Positions 33,188 through 42,978 of a DNA stretch of 60,970 nucleotides are shown here, in pieces. Position 1 is the first letter of the stretch. Each line of letters opens with the position of its first letter. Both the position numbers and the translations under genes were made by a program. The notes below the pieces were generated by a model, which saw nothing but the letters and a program-made list of their open reading frames with translations, did no database searches and was not told where the DNA came from. The DNA comes from Pseudomonas fluorescens (GTDB taxonomy: Bacteria; Pseudomonadota; Gammaproteobacteria; Pseudomonadales; Pseudomonadaceae): assembly GCF_000968015.1 (NCBI RefSeq), contig NZ_LACH01000043.1, positions 1 to 60,970 on the forward strand, given 5' to 3'.

Positions 33188-34702
33188 ATGCCGCGACTTT
33201 CCAGCCTCCAACCGCTGCCCCGCCCTACCGGTGGGATAACCTTGCAACGGACCAAGTGCCCGACTGGGTTCGCCATTGCGGCAGCCCTTTTCACTTCGAT
33301 TTCCCTCGCCCTTTCTGGTTGCTCCACGCCGGTCGTCAAGCCATCGGTTGACCTGCCTGGCAACTTCGCCGCCTCGGACTCCGAGATGGAGCCCGAGGCG
33401 GCCTGGTGGGAGGTCTACCACGACCCATTGCTGACGGATCTGGTGCGCCGAGCCGCGCGTGAGAACCGCGACGTCAAGATTGCTGCCGAGCGCTTGCGTG
33501 CCGCGCGTGCCGGAGAGACGGTCAGCCAGTCCTGGCTGCTCCCGAGCGTCGGTGCATCCGTGTCCGGCAGTGACCGCAGCAGCGGTTACAATTCAGCAAT
33601 AAAACAGGGGTATCCGGATACCAAGACCACCAGTGTGGGTCTGGACGTCTCGTGGGAACTCGACCTGAGCGGCCGACTACGCGCCGGCGCAGCGGCGGCT
33701 GACGCCGATGCGCTGGCCGCAGAACACAGCATGCGCGGCGTACGCCTGCTGGTGATGAGCGATGTCGTCAGCAACTATTTCACACTGGTCGGTGCACAGC
33801 GCCAAGTCACGACGCTGCGCGCAATCTCGGCGATGCAGGATGAAACGCTGCGCTTGGTTACCGCGCGTCAACAGGTGGGGCTGGCATCCGCGTTCGACGT
33901 CGAACGCGCACAAACCGACGCCTTGTCGGCGCGGGCGCAAATTCCGCCACTGGAAACCCAAGTGGCAGTGGCACGTCACCGTATCGCGGTGCTGATCGCC
34001 GACCAGTCTTTCAACACTAAGAACATCCAGCCTTCGAGCAGTGATTTTGCCGATGTGCCCGAGGCCAAGCCCGGCCAGCCCGCCGAGTTACTGCAACGCC
34101 GACCTGACGTACTGGCGCTGATGGCACAGCTCGACGCCGCCAATGCGCGACGCCAGCAAGCGAAAGCTGAGTGGTTCCCGCAACTCTTCCTCGGCGCGTC
34201 CTTCGGCCGCCAGGGTCTCAACCTGAACGGTGCCGATCTCGGCGCTGCGCGCTTCACCAACGTCGCAGGCCTGCTGGCGATGCCGCTCTTCAATGCCGGG
34301 CGCACGCAAGCGATCAACGAAGCGGCCGAAAGTGCTCAACAAGAGGCGCTGCTACGCGCCGAGGACGGGATCGTACGGGCGCTCGAGGATGTGGAAAACG
34401 CCCTTGTCACGCTTGCGCAGGAACGTCGCCGTTCCGGGTCGCTGCAATTGGCCGCCGCTTCCGCAGAGTCGGCTCAAAACCGTGCCCAGTCGCTCTACAA
34501 CCGCGGGCAGATTGACCTGTTGCCTCTGCTGGATTCGCAGCGGGCGCGCCTGGCGGCACGCCTGAATTCCAACGAAAGCAACACCCGTCTGCTGCTCGAC
34601 AGCGTACAGCTCTACAAGGCACTGGGCGGGGGCTGGCAGGTGTTCGAACAACCCTCCAACCCAACCGCATCCGCCAAAGCCGACCGGCCACCACTTTCCT
34701 GA
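33188..34702 (+). CDS. OprM/NodT-family outer-membrane efflux lipoprotein
   Basis: About 504 residues. The lipobox LSGC puts the acylated Cys at residue 45 of the ATG form. A TTG at 33242 (MQRTKCPTG) would give a more usual 27-residue leader and has GGTGGGAT upstream, so the true start may be there. Two OEP repeats follow, with the family motif WWEVYHDPLLTDLVRRA and the later PAELLQRRPDVLALMAQLDA and RAQSLYNRGQIDLLPLLDSQ. It forms the trimeric outer-membrane channel of the tripartite pump encoded with the next two genes. Confidence 0.9.
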   Translation: MPRLSSLQPLPRPTGGITLQRTKCPTGFAIAAALFTSISLALSGCSTPVVKPSVDLPGNFAASDSEMEPEAAWWEVYHDPLLTDLVRRAARENRDVKIAAERLRAARAGETVSQSWLLPSVGASVSGSDRSSGYNSAIKQGYPDTKTTSVGLDVSWELDLSGRLRAGAAAADADALAAEHSMRGVRLLVMSDVVSNYFTLVGAQRQVTTLRAISAMQDETLRLVTARQQVGLASAFDVERAQTDALSARAQIPPLETQVAVARHRIAVLIADQSFNTKNIQPSSSDFADVPEAKPGQPAELLQRRPDVLALMAQLDAANARRQQAKAEWFPQLFLGASFGRQGLNLNGADLGAARFTNVAGLLAMPLFNAGRTQAINEAAESAQQEALLRAEDGIVRALEDVENALVTLAQERRRSGSLQLAAASAESAQNRAQSLYNRGQIDLLPLLDSQRARLAARLNSNESNTRLLLDSVQLYKALGGGWQVFEQPSNPTASAKADRPPLS

Positions 34703-34732
34703 GAATCTCTCGTTTTCCAAAGAGGAACCGTC

Positions 34733-35845
34733 TTGAAGAATTCCCTTACTGCGGCCGGCGCCTTGGCCGTCGCCGTCATGCTGTCCGCGTGTAGCCCCGA
34801 CCAGCCCACAGTGCCGGCACCCCGACCGGTGCGTACCGCTGAAATCAGCTACGACAATGCTCGCGACATCAGTCGCTACGTGGGCACCGTGCAATCGCGA
34901 CATGAAGTCGACCAGGCCTTCCGCGTGGGCGGCAAGGTCGCCCAGCGCAAGGTCGAGGTAGGCCAGTTTGTGCGCGAAGGCGACATACTGGCTGTACTGG
35001 ATGACGCCGACTACCGCCTCGCTGAGGAAGCGTCGCGACAACAGTGGACGGTTGCCGTCGAGCAGACACGCCAAGCCGACTCGGACCGCCAGCGCCTGAC
35101 CGCACTGAAGGCTGACGGCTCGGTCAGTGCGGCCGACGCCGAGCGCGCGCAGACCAATGCCCAAACCGCGCATGCGACCGCCGAGGCCGAGGCGCGAAAG
35201 CTCGAACTCGCGCGCAACCGTCTCAAGTACACCGTGTTGCGCGCCTCGCGTAGCGGCGTCGTCACGGCTGTGCGCTTTGAGGCCGGGCAGGTCGTGCCCG
35301 AGGGTCAACCGGTTGTCTCGATCGCGAATCCGGATGAATCCGAGATCGTCATCGACGTACCCGAGGATCAACTGGCTGTCTTCAAGGACGCGCGTTTCAA
35401 GGCGTCGCTGGCCAGTGCGCCGAGCGAGGTCTTCGATGTCACGCTGCGCGAGCTGTCGCCGCAGGCCGCAGCACAGACGCGCACCTATCGCGCGCGGCTC
35501 CAGCCGTTGCAGGCATTGCCACTGGGCGCCACCGCCACGGTGATGGCCGAGCGAGTCATGACAAGTGCCTCTGTGGCGGCAGTGCCAGCCACTGCATTGA
35601 CGCAGAGCGGCGGTCAGCCGGCGCTGTGGGTGGTCACGCCCACGGGCAAGGATCCGGTCGGCATCGTCGATCTGGAGCCTGTTGCGGTGTGGGGCTATCG
35701 CAACGATGAGGTGCTCGTCTCCGGGCCGCAGGCTGGCGTATTGGTCGTCACCGCCGGCATCCAGAAGATGACGTCCGGACTGAAGGTCGCGCTCCCCGGT
35801 GCGGCGATCGTTGACGCCAATACCACGCAGCAGGCCGCCCGATGA
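34733..35845 (+). CDS. RND efflux periplasmic adaptor lipoprotein
   Basis: 370 residues beginning at TTG (34733), with AGAGGAA just upstream. The lipobox is LSAC with Cys20. It has a lipoyl-like half motif QAFRVGGKVAQRKVEVGQFV, a coiled-coil helical hairpin of about residues 100-155, the second lipoyl half LKYTVLRASRSGVVTAVRFE, and the beta-barrel and membrane-proximal domains. It bridges the RND pump and the outer-membrane channel. The gene overlaps the pump start by ATGA (35842-35845). Confidence 0.92.
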   Translation: MKNSLTAAGALAVAVMLSACSPDQPTVPAPRPVRTAEISYDNARDISRYVGTVQSRHEVDQAFRVGGKVAQRKVEVGQFVREGDILAVLDDADYRLAEEASRQQWTVAVEQTRQADSDRQRLTALKADGSVSAADAERAQTNAQTAHATAEAEARKLELARNRLKYTVLRASRSGVVTAVRFEAGQVVPEGQPVVSIANPDESEIVIDVPEDQLAVFKDARFKASLASAPSEVFDVTLRELSPQAAAQTRTYRARLQPLQALPLGATATVMAERVMTSASVAAVPATALTQSGGQPALWVVTPTGKDPVGIVDLEPVAVWGYRNDEVLVSGPQAGVLVVTAGIQKMTSGLKVALPGAAIVDANTTQQAAR

Positions 35846-38800
35846 ACAACTTCAACCTCACCGACTGGGCGCTGCGCCATCGCGCCATCGTTCTGTTCAT
35901 ACTCCTCATTGTCGCGGTGGCTGGCGCCTTCAGCTTCACCCGGCTCGGCCAGCTCGAGGATCCGAACTTTTCCGTGCCGTCCATGACCGCCATGGTCATC
36001 TGGCCGGGCGCCACTGCCCAGCAGTTGCAGGACCAGGTCCTCAACCGCATAGAGAAGAAATTCGAGCAGATCGACAACTTCGAGAAGGTGGTCACCTACG
36101 CGCGGCAAGGCTATGCAGGCATGACGCTTACCGTGCGCGGCGGCACTTCCAAGGCTGACCAGCGTGAAGCCTGGTATCAGGCGCGCAAGAAACTCAACGA
36201 CCTGAGCCTCGAGATGCCTGACGGCGTGATCGGCCCGATCCTGAACGACGAGTACGGCGACGTGTATGGCCTGATGTACGCCATCAAGGGCGACGGCGTC
36301 GGTCACGCCGACCTGTCGCACGCGGCCGAGGACATCAAGCGCCAGATGCTGAAGGTGCCGATGGTCAAGAAGATCGATCTCATCGGCAAGCAGGCCGAAC
36401 GTGTCTACGTCGAATTCTCGCATGAGCGCCTGGCCGCGCTGGGCATCACACCACTGGTCATTGCCGAAAGCCTCAAGAGCCAGAACGCCATGGTGCCCGC
36501 AGGCCAGATCGACACCCGCGGCGACCGCGTCATGGTGCGCGTGAGCGGCCAGTTCACCAGCGAAGCGGCTATCCGCAACGTGCCCATCGCCGCGGGCGGC
36601 CGGCAGATCAAGCTCGGCGACATTGCGACCGTTACACGTGGTTTCGAGGATCCGCCCACCTACACGGTCCGCCACAACGGCGAGCCCGTGCTGATGCTCG
36701 GCATCACAATGACCAGCGACGGCAACATCGTGGACCTTGGCAAAGCGATGGACGCGGCCGTCGCCAAGATCCAGTCGGAGCTCCCGCATGGCGTGGAACT
36801 TGAACTCGTGGCCGACCAGCCCACCACGGTGAGGGATGCAATCCTGGACTTCGGGCGCGCACTGGCCGAGGCGTTGATCATCGTGATCGCGGTGAGCCTG
36901 GCCAGCCTGGGCTGGCGGGCAGGTCTCGTGGTCGCGGCAACGGTGCCGCTGGTGCTGGGCGGCGTGGCGCTGGTGATGCTGGCGATGGGCTGGAACCTCG
37001 AACGCATCTCGCTCGGCTCACTGATTATCGCCTTGGGACTTTTGGTGGATGACGCCATCATCGCCATCGAGATGATGGTGGCGAAGATGGAAACCGGCAT
37101 GGACCGCGTGAAGGCGGCCGCCTTCTCCTATCAGTCCACCGCCATGCCGCGCCTGACCGGCGCACTCATCACGGTCGTGGGCTTCCTGCCGATTGGCCTC
37201 TCGAAGTCCACCACTGGCGAGTACGCGGGGGGGATTTTCTGGATCGTTGGCGCCGCGGTTCTGTTCTCGTGGATCTGTTCCGGCATCTTCACACCGTACC
37301 TGGCGGTCAAGATGCTGCCCAACGACTTGGGCACGCACCAGCACGCGGATCCGCACGACACCAAGTTCTACCGCAACCTGCGCCGCCTGATCGACGCCGC
37401 CATCGAGCGCCGCTGGGTGGTCATCGGTGCGACGGTTGCCGCACTGGTGCTTGCTCTGGCCTGTATCAAGCTGGTGCCGCAGCAATTCTTCCCCAACAGT
37501 TCGCGCCCTGAACTGGTCATTGACCTGCGCGTCAAGGAAGGCTCCTCATTCGCCGCGACGACCGAGCAGGTCAAGCACATGGAGGAGATCCTGGCGAAGG
37601 ACGAGGACGTGCGTTTCTATACCGCCTACACCGGCGCCGGCGCACCGCGTTTCTATCTCTCGCTCAACCCCGAGCTGCCCAATCCGGGATTTGCCCAGCT
37701 CGTTGTGATGACCAAAGATCTGGATGCACGCGAGCGAGTACGTGCGCGGCTGGTGGCCTCGGCTGACCAGCAATTCCCCCAGGCATGGGTGCGCGTGACC
37801 CGGCTCGAATTGGGGCCACCTGTCGGCTACCCGGTGCAGTTCCGCGTCGTAGGGCCTGATACCCAGAAGGTGCGCCAGATCGCTCGCGAGGTGGAGAACG
37901 TGATTGCGTCCAACCCGAAGGTGCGCGACCTCCAGCTCGACTGGAACGACCCGGTGCGCACGCTGAAAGTGGAACTTGATCAGGACAAGGCGAGCGCGCT
38001 TGGTCTCACGCCGGCCGACGTGTCGCTGGCGACTCAGACCGTGATGAACGGCGCAACCTTGTCGCAGCTGCGTGAGCACGAGGACCTGATCGACATCGTC
38101 GCCCGTGCCGTGCCCGCTGAGCGCCTGAGCCTCGACACACTGAAAGACATCAACCTCTACACGCGCCAGGGCACGGTGGTGCCGCTGTCGCAAGTCGCAC
38201 AGGTGCGCTCTGAACTGGAAGAGCCAGTGCTTTGGCGCCGCAACCGCGATATGGCAATCACGGTGCGTGCCGACGTGAAGGATGGCGAACAAGGTGTATC
38301 GGTGACGCAGGAGATCCAGCCGTTGCTCAAGGACATCGAAGCGAAGCTGCCGTCGGGCTACCGCATCGACACGGGAGGAGCCGTTGAGGAAAGCGACAAG
38401 GCCAACAAGGCGCTGATCGCGGTGGCCCCGCTGATGCTGATCACCATCCTGCTGTTGCTCATGCTGCAACTGCAGAACTTCTCCCGCATGTGGATGGTCG
38501 TGCTGACCGCACCGCTGGGCCTGATCGGTGTGGTGCCGGCGCTGCTGGTGTTCCAGTCGCCGCTGGGCTTCGTTGCGATCCTGGGCATCATCGCACTGGG
38601 TGGCATGATCATGCGCAACGCAGTGATCCTGATCGATCAAGTGCAGATCGAGATCACCGAAGGACGCGACCCATGGAATGCTGTGCTGGACGCCGCCATT
38701 CACCGAGCCCGTCCGGTGATGCTGACGGCGCTGGCCACCGTGCTGGCAATGATCCCGCTGACGCGCAGTGTGTTCTGGGGGCCGATGGCAATCGCGATCA

Positions 38801-38937
38801 TGGGCGGCCTTACGGTGGCGACGCTGCTGACGATTTTCTTCGTCCCTGCGTTGTATGCCGCATGGTTCAAGGTGGGTCGCCAGACGGCCGCTAGCACCCA
38901 ACCGGTGAGGGGTGATGCCGCGCTCGCTTCTGAGTAA
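35842..38937 (+). CDS. RND (HAE1) multidrug efflux permease
   Basis: 1031 residues with 12 transmembrane helices and two large periplasmic loops. The TM4 proton-relay motif GLLVDDAIIAIEMM has the two Asp residues in place. The second half ends with the conserved GIIALGGMIMRNAVILIDQV. Length and order match AcrB/MexB relatives, perhaps the TriC-like side branch. Substrates cannot be told. The three-gene operon is complete and in the usual physical order for this subtype (channel, adaptor, pump), with no dedicated regulator immediately upstream. Confidence 0.93.
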   Translation: MNNFNLTDWALRHRAIVLFILLIVAVAGAFSFTRLGQLEDPNFSVPSMTAMVIWPGATAQQLQDQVLNRIEKKFEQIDNFEKVVTYARQGYAGMTLTVRGGTSKADQREAWYQARKKLNDLSLEMPDGVIGPILNDEYGDVYGLMYAIKGDGVGHADLSHAAEDIKRQMLKVPMVKKIDLIGKQAERVYVEFSHERLAALGITPLVIAESLKSQNAMVPAGQIDTRGDRVMVRVSGQFTSEAAIRNVPIAAGGRQIKLGDIATVTRGFEDPPTYTVRHNGEPVLMLGITMTSDGNIVDLGKAMDAAVAKIQSELPHGVELELVADQPTTVRDAILDFGRALAEALIIVIAVSLASLGWRAGLVVAATVPLVLGGVALVMLAMGWNLERISLGSLIIALGLLVDDAIIAIEMMVAKMETGMDRVKAAAFSYQSTAMPRLTGALITVVGFLPIGLSKSTTGEYAGGIFWIVGAAVLFSWICSGIFTPYLAVKMLPNDLGTHQHADPHDTKFYRNLRRLIDAAIERRWVVIGATVAALVLALACIKLVPQQFFPNSSRPELVIDLRVKEGSSFAATTEQVKHMEEILAKDEDVRFYTAYTGAGAPRFYLSLNPELPNPGFAQLVVMTKDLDARERVRARLVASADQQFPQAWVRVTRLELGPPVGYPVQFRVVGPDTQKVRQIAREVENVIASNPKVRDLQLDWNDPVRTLKVELDQDKASALGLTPADVSLATQTVMNGATLSQLREHEDLIDIVARAVPAERLSLDTLKDINLYTRQGTVVPLSQVAQVRSELEEPVLWRRNRDMAITVRADVKDGEQGVSVTQEIQPLLKDIEAKLPSGYRIDTGGAVEESDKANKALIAVAPLMLITILLLLMLQLQNFSRMWMVVLTAPLGLIGVVPALLVFQSPLGFVAILGIIALGGMIMRNAVILIDQVQIEITEGRDPWNAVLDAAIHRARPVMLTALATVLAMIPLTRSVFWGPMAIAIMGGLTVATLLTIFFVPALYAAWFKVGRQTAASTQPVRGDAALASE

Positions 38938-39802
38938 TGAGGGCCGTAGCGTTGTGCCCCTTGTTCAACGCGTTTATTAAAACAACCGAGGTCAGCCGCG
39001 ATGTCTTGCGAACGTTACTTTCTTTCACCCCTCGCGGCTAACACCGGGACGAAGCAGGCTGGCGACTGAACATTCGCTCAGACGTCAGGGGCAGGATGGA
39101 GCCCACGAAAATATGTCTCCCAGTACACCTCTGCACTATTTTGGATTTCAGTAGGCATTGATTTAATTCGTCGTCAGAGCGTGTTCAAAATCCGCCGAGG
39201 ACAAGCGTTCTGCGTCTTCCAGCGAGCGACGGATGGCCGCTGTCAGGTGCTTTTCGATTTGCCTGGGGTCGGTCATGATGGCGAGTTCTGGTGCAAGTTG
39301 CGGGGGATTTTCGACCTGGTACAAATGCACGCCGAAGCCTCACGGGATCCGGGATCGCGATGATGCCAGGAAAAAAATTCGTGACCGATCTGGCGAACTG
39401 TCAGCGTTGCGTACTGCGCAGCGAGACCTCCAGATAATTACCCAAGGAAAGGAGCGACTCATCGAAGACTTACGCCGCCAGTTACACGACAAGGACTCAA
39501 CGTGACACTGTCCGTACGTATACCTGGCATGCAGCGAGGGCGATCAGTCCTTGGTCGTCGGTGATTGCGATTGCGATTGCGACAACTCGTGGAGCATGCG
39601 CCCCCTTCCCCACATCAACACGACTTCGCATCCAGCTCGCCGCCTACCTCGTCCACGCTGCTCTACATATCGCCACCCAGTGATCGCACCAAATTGCCTG
39701 ACATCGAGCAGCGCGTTGATCGGTTCTGGCCCGATGCCCTCGATCGCATTGGACCTGACAAGCTGGGTCTCTGTAGACTCGCCCACAAAAAATGGGGCGG
39801 CG
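38938..39802. other. Gene-poor stretch after the RND operon
   Basis: 865 bases. At 39181-39505 two overlapping frames look like one broken gene. At 39563-39580 GATTGC is repeated three times. A minus-strand frame at 39544-39786 (ending ELSQSQSQSPTTKD) is open but unrecognised. Nothing else is supported. Confidence 0.45.
39181..39505 (+). pseudogene. Possible frameshifted small coiled-coil gene
   Basis: The first frame reads VGHDGEFWCKLRGIFDLVQM then HAEASRDPGSR and stops. The second frame continues DDARKKIRDRSGELSALRTA then QGKERLIEDLRRQLHDKDST. Joined, they form a charged, coiled-coil-like C-terminus. The start is not identified and the family is unknown, so this is a weak call. Confidence 0.35.
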
Positions 39803-40681
39803 ATGAACGATTTCTTGCACTACATCATCCAGGTGTTTCAAGGCAACGCTAAGGAAGTGATGATCGCAGTCATGATGACGGGTGGCGTTTGGTTATTTGA
39901 GCGGTGGAGGCCAGCAGTAGCCGACCCCGGCTTAGGCGGTAGGTGGCACAACATCAAAGTCTTCATTTTATTGCTAATCGGCTTAGCTTTTGCAGCCCCG
40001 CTATTGAATCGATGCGCGCAACTCTTACCGAGCATATCGCTGCTTGAGCGCATCGTGCCGGACTGGCAATCAAAAGGCATAGTCGGTGGCATCCTTGCCA
40101 CTCTCATCTATGCATTCATTTGGGACTTTTTCCAATACTGGACCCATCGACTTGAGCACAAATATGCTGCCCTGTGGGCATTCCATAGAGTGCATCACAG
40201 CGATGCGCACATGAATGCCTCAACCTCTCTACGCCAGAGCGTAGGAGGTGCATTAATCGGCTTTTTTCTTGCGCACATACCTGCCGCAATAATTTGCGGG
40301 GGGAACATGGTTCCCTATCTAGGTTCATTGATATTGTTTAGTGGCTGGGGCTACTTCAATCATGCGAATGTCTGTTTCTCATTGGGCCCCTTCACCCGAA
40401 TAATCTCAGGCCCGCAATGGCACAGACTGCATCATGGAAAGGAAGCTCAATATCACAACTCAAACTATGCAGCGTTCTTTCCGGTATTAGACCTGGTGTT
40501 TGGCACACTACGACTGCCGAAAAAAGAAGAATGGGTGGAAACGGGCCTTCTAAATGATGTCTCCCCTCAGAATCCGCTCAAGCAAGCCTTTTTGTCATGG
40601 CGCAATGAAAATGCATCTACCGCAAGCACACCTCACGTACATACTGCTGCAGTGCCCTTAGAGCTGCTTGATCGGCAATGA
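39803..40681 (+). CDS. Fatty-acid hydroxylase/sterol-desaturase-family protein
   Basis: About 292 residues from the ATG at 39803 (GGGGCGG upstream). There are several membrane helices and the eight-histidine di-iron motifs: HRLEH, then HRVHHSDAHMN, and HRLHHGKEAQYHNSN near residue 210. The family oxidises membrane lipids or sterol-like molecules. The last ~20 codons are antisense to the Rz relic on the other strand, so the natural 3' end may have been replaced when phage sequence arrived. The encoded fold is still complete. Confidence 0.85.
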   Translation: MNDFLHYIIQVFQGNAKEVMIAVMMTGGVWLFERWRPAVADPGLGGRWHNIKVFILLLIGLAFAAPLLNRCAQLLPSISLLERIVPDWQSKGIVGGILATLIYAFIWDFFQYWTHRLEHKYAALWAFHRVHHSDAHMNASTSLRQSVGGALIGFFLAHIPAAIICGGNMVPYLGSLILFSGWGYFNHANVCFSLGPFTRIISGPQWHRLHHGKEAQYHNSNYAAFFPVLDLVFGTLRLPKKEEWVETGLLNDVSPQNPLKQAFLSWRNENASTASTPHVHTAAVPLELLDRQ

Positions 40682-41064
40682 TCCTAGCGCGGATATCGAA
40701 AGCAGTTGATCCAGAAGCTGCAGTGAGTTCGACGGTGCCTGCATTGCCCAGACTGGCGGAACTGGCGGGATCGGGCACCTCCCCACTACTGGCACGACAA
40801 CTTCCCGCAATGCGCAGCCGGCGAGCAGAGTCAGCAGCAGCGCGGCGCAGAGTTTCATTTTCGGCAAGTCCATCGGTCTTTTCCTTCTGGGCTTTCTGGT
40901 CGAGGTCTGCGAGCGCCTGTTCGGCAGTCTGCTGCTTTTCGATAGCTCGATTTTTTGTCGGAGACAATCTTTCTGTAGCTATTGGCCTGCCACATCCAGG
41001 CACCGGTGGCGCCGATCAGCAGCGCAGATATATAAGGAAGGAGTCGGAGCAGGATCGCGCTCAT
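40617..41064 (-). pseudogene. Phage i-spanin Rz, frameshifted in a 6-A run
   Basis: From the ATG at 41064 the frame encodes the inner-membrane anchor MSAILLRLLPYISALLIGAT and then SYRKIVSDKK. The remaining helical part (ENRAIEKQQTAEQAL-like, then ADLDQKAQKEKTDGLAENET, ending LRALQQYVREVCLR) is in the other frame. The shift lies at the A6 run at 40952-40957 and one base less would restore the frame. The start overlaps the endolysin stop by ATGA. The gene is the periplasm-spanning Rz of a phage lysis cassette. Confidence 0.85.
40658..40858 (-). CDS. Phage o-spanin Rz1 lipoprotein, nested in Rz
   Basis: 66 residues, wholly inside the Rz gene in another frame: MKLCAALLLTLLAGCALREV with lipobox LAGC (Cys15), then a short proline-rich CPIPPVPPVW segment. 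Nested Rz1 in an alternative frame of Rz is the classic lambdoid arrangement. The Rz frameshift does not damage this frame. Homology is judged by architecture only. Confidence 0.75.
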   Translation of the reverse strand: MKLCAALLLTLLAGCALREVVVPVVGRCPIPPVPPVWAMQAPSNSLQLLDQLLSISALGSLPIKQL

Positions 41065-41250
41065 GCCAGCGCCCTCAGCGCCCTCAGCGCGGTCGCGTAG
41101 AACGCTTGGCGCTTGGCCAGGCCATTGCTCCAGCCGTTGATGCGCTTGGTGATGAGGATGAAATCCTCGGCATCGGCCAGGGCATTGAGGTTCCGCGAAC
41201 TCCAGAACCAGGACGCCGACTTCGCGGCCCAAAACAGACTGATCTGAAAT
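41061..41250 (-). pseudogene. GH19 endolysin C-terminal remnant
   Basis: The C-terminal 60 residues of a phage GH19 (chitinase-type) endolysin: SASWFWSSRNLNALADAEDF, then ITKRINGWSNGLAKRQAFYA. The upstream catalytic part is missing and the homology stops at about 41250, near the end of the acyl-CoA ligase gene. The stop overlaps the Rz start (ATGA), the usual order of a pseudomonad lysis cassette. Confidence 0.78.
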
Positions 41251-41303
41251 AGATCACCTCGCGACGTCCAGGCAGAGTTCACGTGCCCTCCCACACACCT
41301 TTT

Positions 41304-42944
41304 TCAGCCCAATTCGCTCTCCCTGATGAGCTTCTTGTTAATCTTCCCGACACTCGTTTTAGGGATTTCTGCGACGAACTTGAACTGCTTGGGGATCGCC
41401 CATTTGTTGATGCGGCCACGCTCGACAAATCCTTGAAGGTGCGTCTCCAGGATCTTGCGGTCGAGATACTGCCCAGGCTCGCACACCACCAGCGCCATCG
41501 GCCGTTCGCCCCATTGCTCATCGGCGATGCCCACGACCGCAACTGACATGACGGCCGAGTGCTCGCTGATCAGGCTCTCCAGTTCCAGGGAGCTGATCCA
41601 TTCCCCGCCCGTCTTGATCACATCCTTGATGCGATCCTTGATTTCCACTCCACCCAACGCGTCGATAGAGGCCATGTCGCCAGTATGCAGCCAGCCGTTG
41701 TGCCACAACTCGGCGCCCTTTTCGGGCTCCTTCAAATAGCCTTGGGTCAGCCATGGGGCGCGCACCACGATCTCGCCCAGGGACTCGCCGTCGTGTGGAA
41801 CGTCATTGCCACTGGCATCGATGATTTTCAGGTCGACCATCGGCACAGGCGTGCCCGTCTTGATGCGGGTGGCCAGTTGGGCTTGCGTGGATTGATCGAG
41901 GTCTTTGTCTCGCAGGTAAGTCAGGCACAGCAGTGGGCAGGTTTCCGACATGCCGTAACCGCTGTGCACCTGAATACCTTTGGCGCTCGCTTCGCTGGCA
42001 ATACCTAATGTCAGCGCGCTGCCGCCCAGGAGCATTTTCCAGCCATCGAAACGAGTCCGTTGCGCTTCCTCGCAGTTCAGGATCATTTGCAGAATGGTCG
42101 GCACACAGTGGGAGAACGTGACCTTCTCCTCTCGATACAGCCTGACCAGGCTGTTGGGCTCGTAGCGGCCGGGGTACACCTGCTTGATTCCCATCAAGGT
42201 AGCGACATAGGGCACACCCCAGGCATGCACGTGAAACATCGGCGTGATCGGCATGTAGACATCATCAGAGCGCAGCAGCGGCAACCCCTGATAGACGCCC
42301 AAAGTGCCGACAGCATTCAAGGTGTGCAAGACCAATTGGCGGTGGGTGAAATACACGCCTTTGGGGGCGCCAGTGGTGCCCGTGGTGTAGAACAGGGTCG
42401 CGACGGAGTTTTCATCGAAATCGGGAAAGTCGTACTGGTCGGCCGACCCGGCCAACAGGTGTTCATATTCCCCCAGCACCGGTAGCGACGTGTGAGTGGC
42501 TGTGTCGTCCGTTAACTGCAGGTAACCTTTGACGGTTTTGAGCTGCCCCTGAATCTGTTCAACCAGTGGCAGAAAATCATCATGCACCAGCACCAGGTCG
42601 TCCTCGGCATGGTTCATGGTGAAGAGCACCTGATCCGGCGAAAGACGGATGTTCACGGTGTGCAGCACCGCGCCGATCATCGGCACGGCAAAGAAACATT
42701 CCAGGTAGCGATGGCTGTCCCAGTCGAGCAGGGCCACGGTGTCCCCGGCCTTGACGCCGGCAGCGGTCAAGGCGTTGGCCAGCCGGCGGATCCGCTGGTT
42801 GAGGGTCTGGTAGCTGTAGCGCAGCTTGTCGGCATACACGATTTCCCGGCCCGGCTCGTAGCGCACGCCGGACAGCAACAATTGCTTGATCAGCAAGGGA
42901 TAGGCGTAGGCGCCGTCGGCGGGCGGAATTATTTTTGTCGCCAT
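41304..42944 (-). CDS. Fatty-acid-CoA ligase (AlkK-like ANL enzyme)
   Basis: 546 residues. The AMP-binding loop LFYTTGTTGAPKG is followed by HSGYGMSETCPLL, then the GWLHTGDMASID core and the C-terminal Lys of TSVGKINKK. The sequence is of the AlkK/medium- or long-chain acyl-CoA ligase group. Two adjacent ATGs (42947 and 42944) could serve. It is the last gene of the minus-strand lipid block, after the acyl-CoA dehydrogenase, and activates an acid, likely the carboxylate released from a hydrophobic ester. Confidence 0.92.
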   Translation of the reverse strand: MATKIIPPADGAYAYPLLIKQLLLSGVRYEPGREIVYADKLRYSYQTLNQRIRRLANALTAAGVKAGDTVALLDWDSHRYLECFFAVPMIGAVLHTVNIRLSPDQVLFTMNHAEDDLVLVHDDFLPLVEQIQGQLKTVKGYLQLTDDTATHTSLPVLGEYEHLLAGSADQYDFPDFDENSVATLFYTTGTTGAPKGVYFTHRQLVLHTLNAVGTLGVYQGLPLLRSDDVYMPITPMFHVHAWGVPYVATLMGIKQVYPGRYEPNSLVRLYREEKVTFSHCVPTILQMILNCEEAQRTRFDGWKMLLGGSALTLGIASEASAKGIQVHSGYGMSETCPLLCLTYLRDKDLDQSTQAQLATRIKTGTPVPMVDLKIIDASGNDVPHDGESLGEIVVRAPWLTQGYLKEPEKGAELWHNGWLHTGDMASIDALGGVEIKDRIKDVIKTGGEWISSLELESLISEHSAVMSVAVVGIADEQWGERPMALVVCEPGQYLDRKILETHLQGFVERGRINKWAIPKQFKFVAEIPKTSVGKINKKLIRESELG

Positions 42945-42978
42945 CATGGTTGTGGTTCCCGGTCCTTTTTACGTGGGC

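Noticed and set aside
37546..38901. Long minus-strand open frame of 451 codons in the RND pump
   Set aside because: It is the complement of the conserved pump gene, with a histidine- and arginine-rich composition and no family match.
39544..39786. Minus-strand 80-codon open frame upstream of the hydroxylase-family gene
   Set aside because: The tail repeats SQSQSQS (from the triple GATTGC) and the rest is unrecognised. Without a partner or a ribosome site I do not call it a gene.
40952..40957. Programmed frameshifting at the A6 run in Rz
   Set aside because: The run lacks a slippery heptamer plus stimulating structure, and neighbouring phage genes are truncated. A plain indel in a dead gene is simpler.
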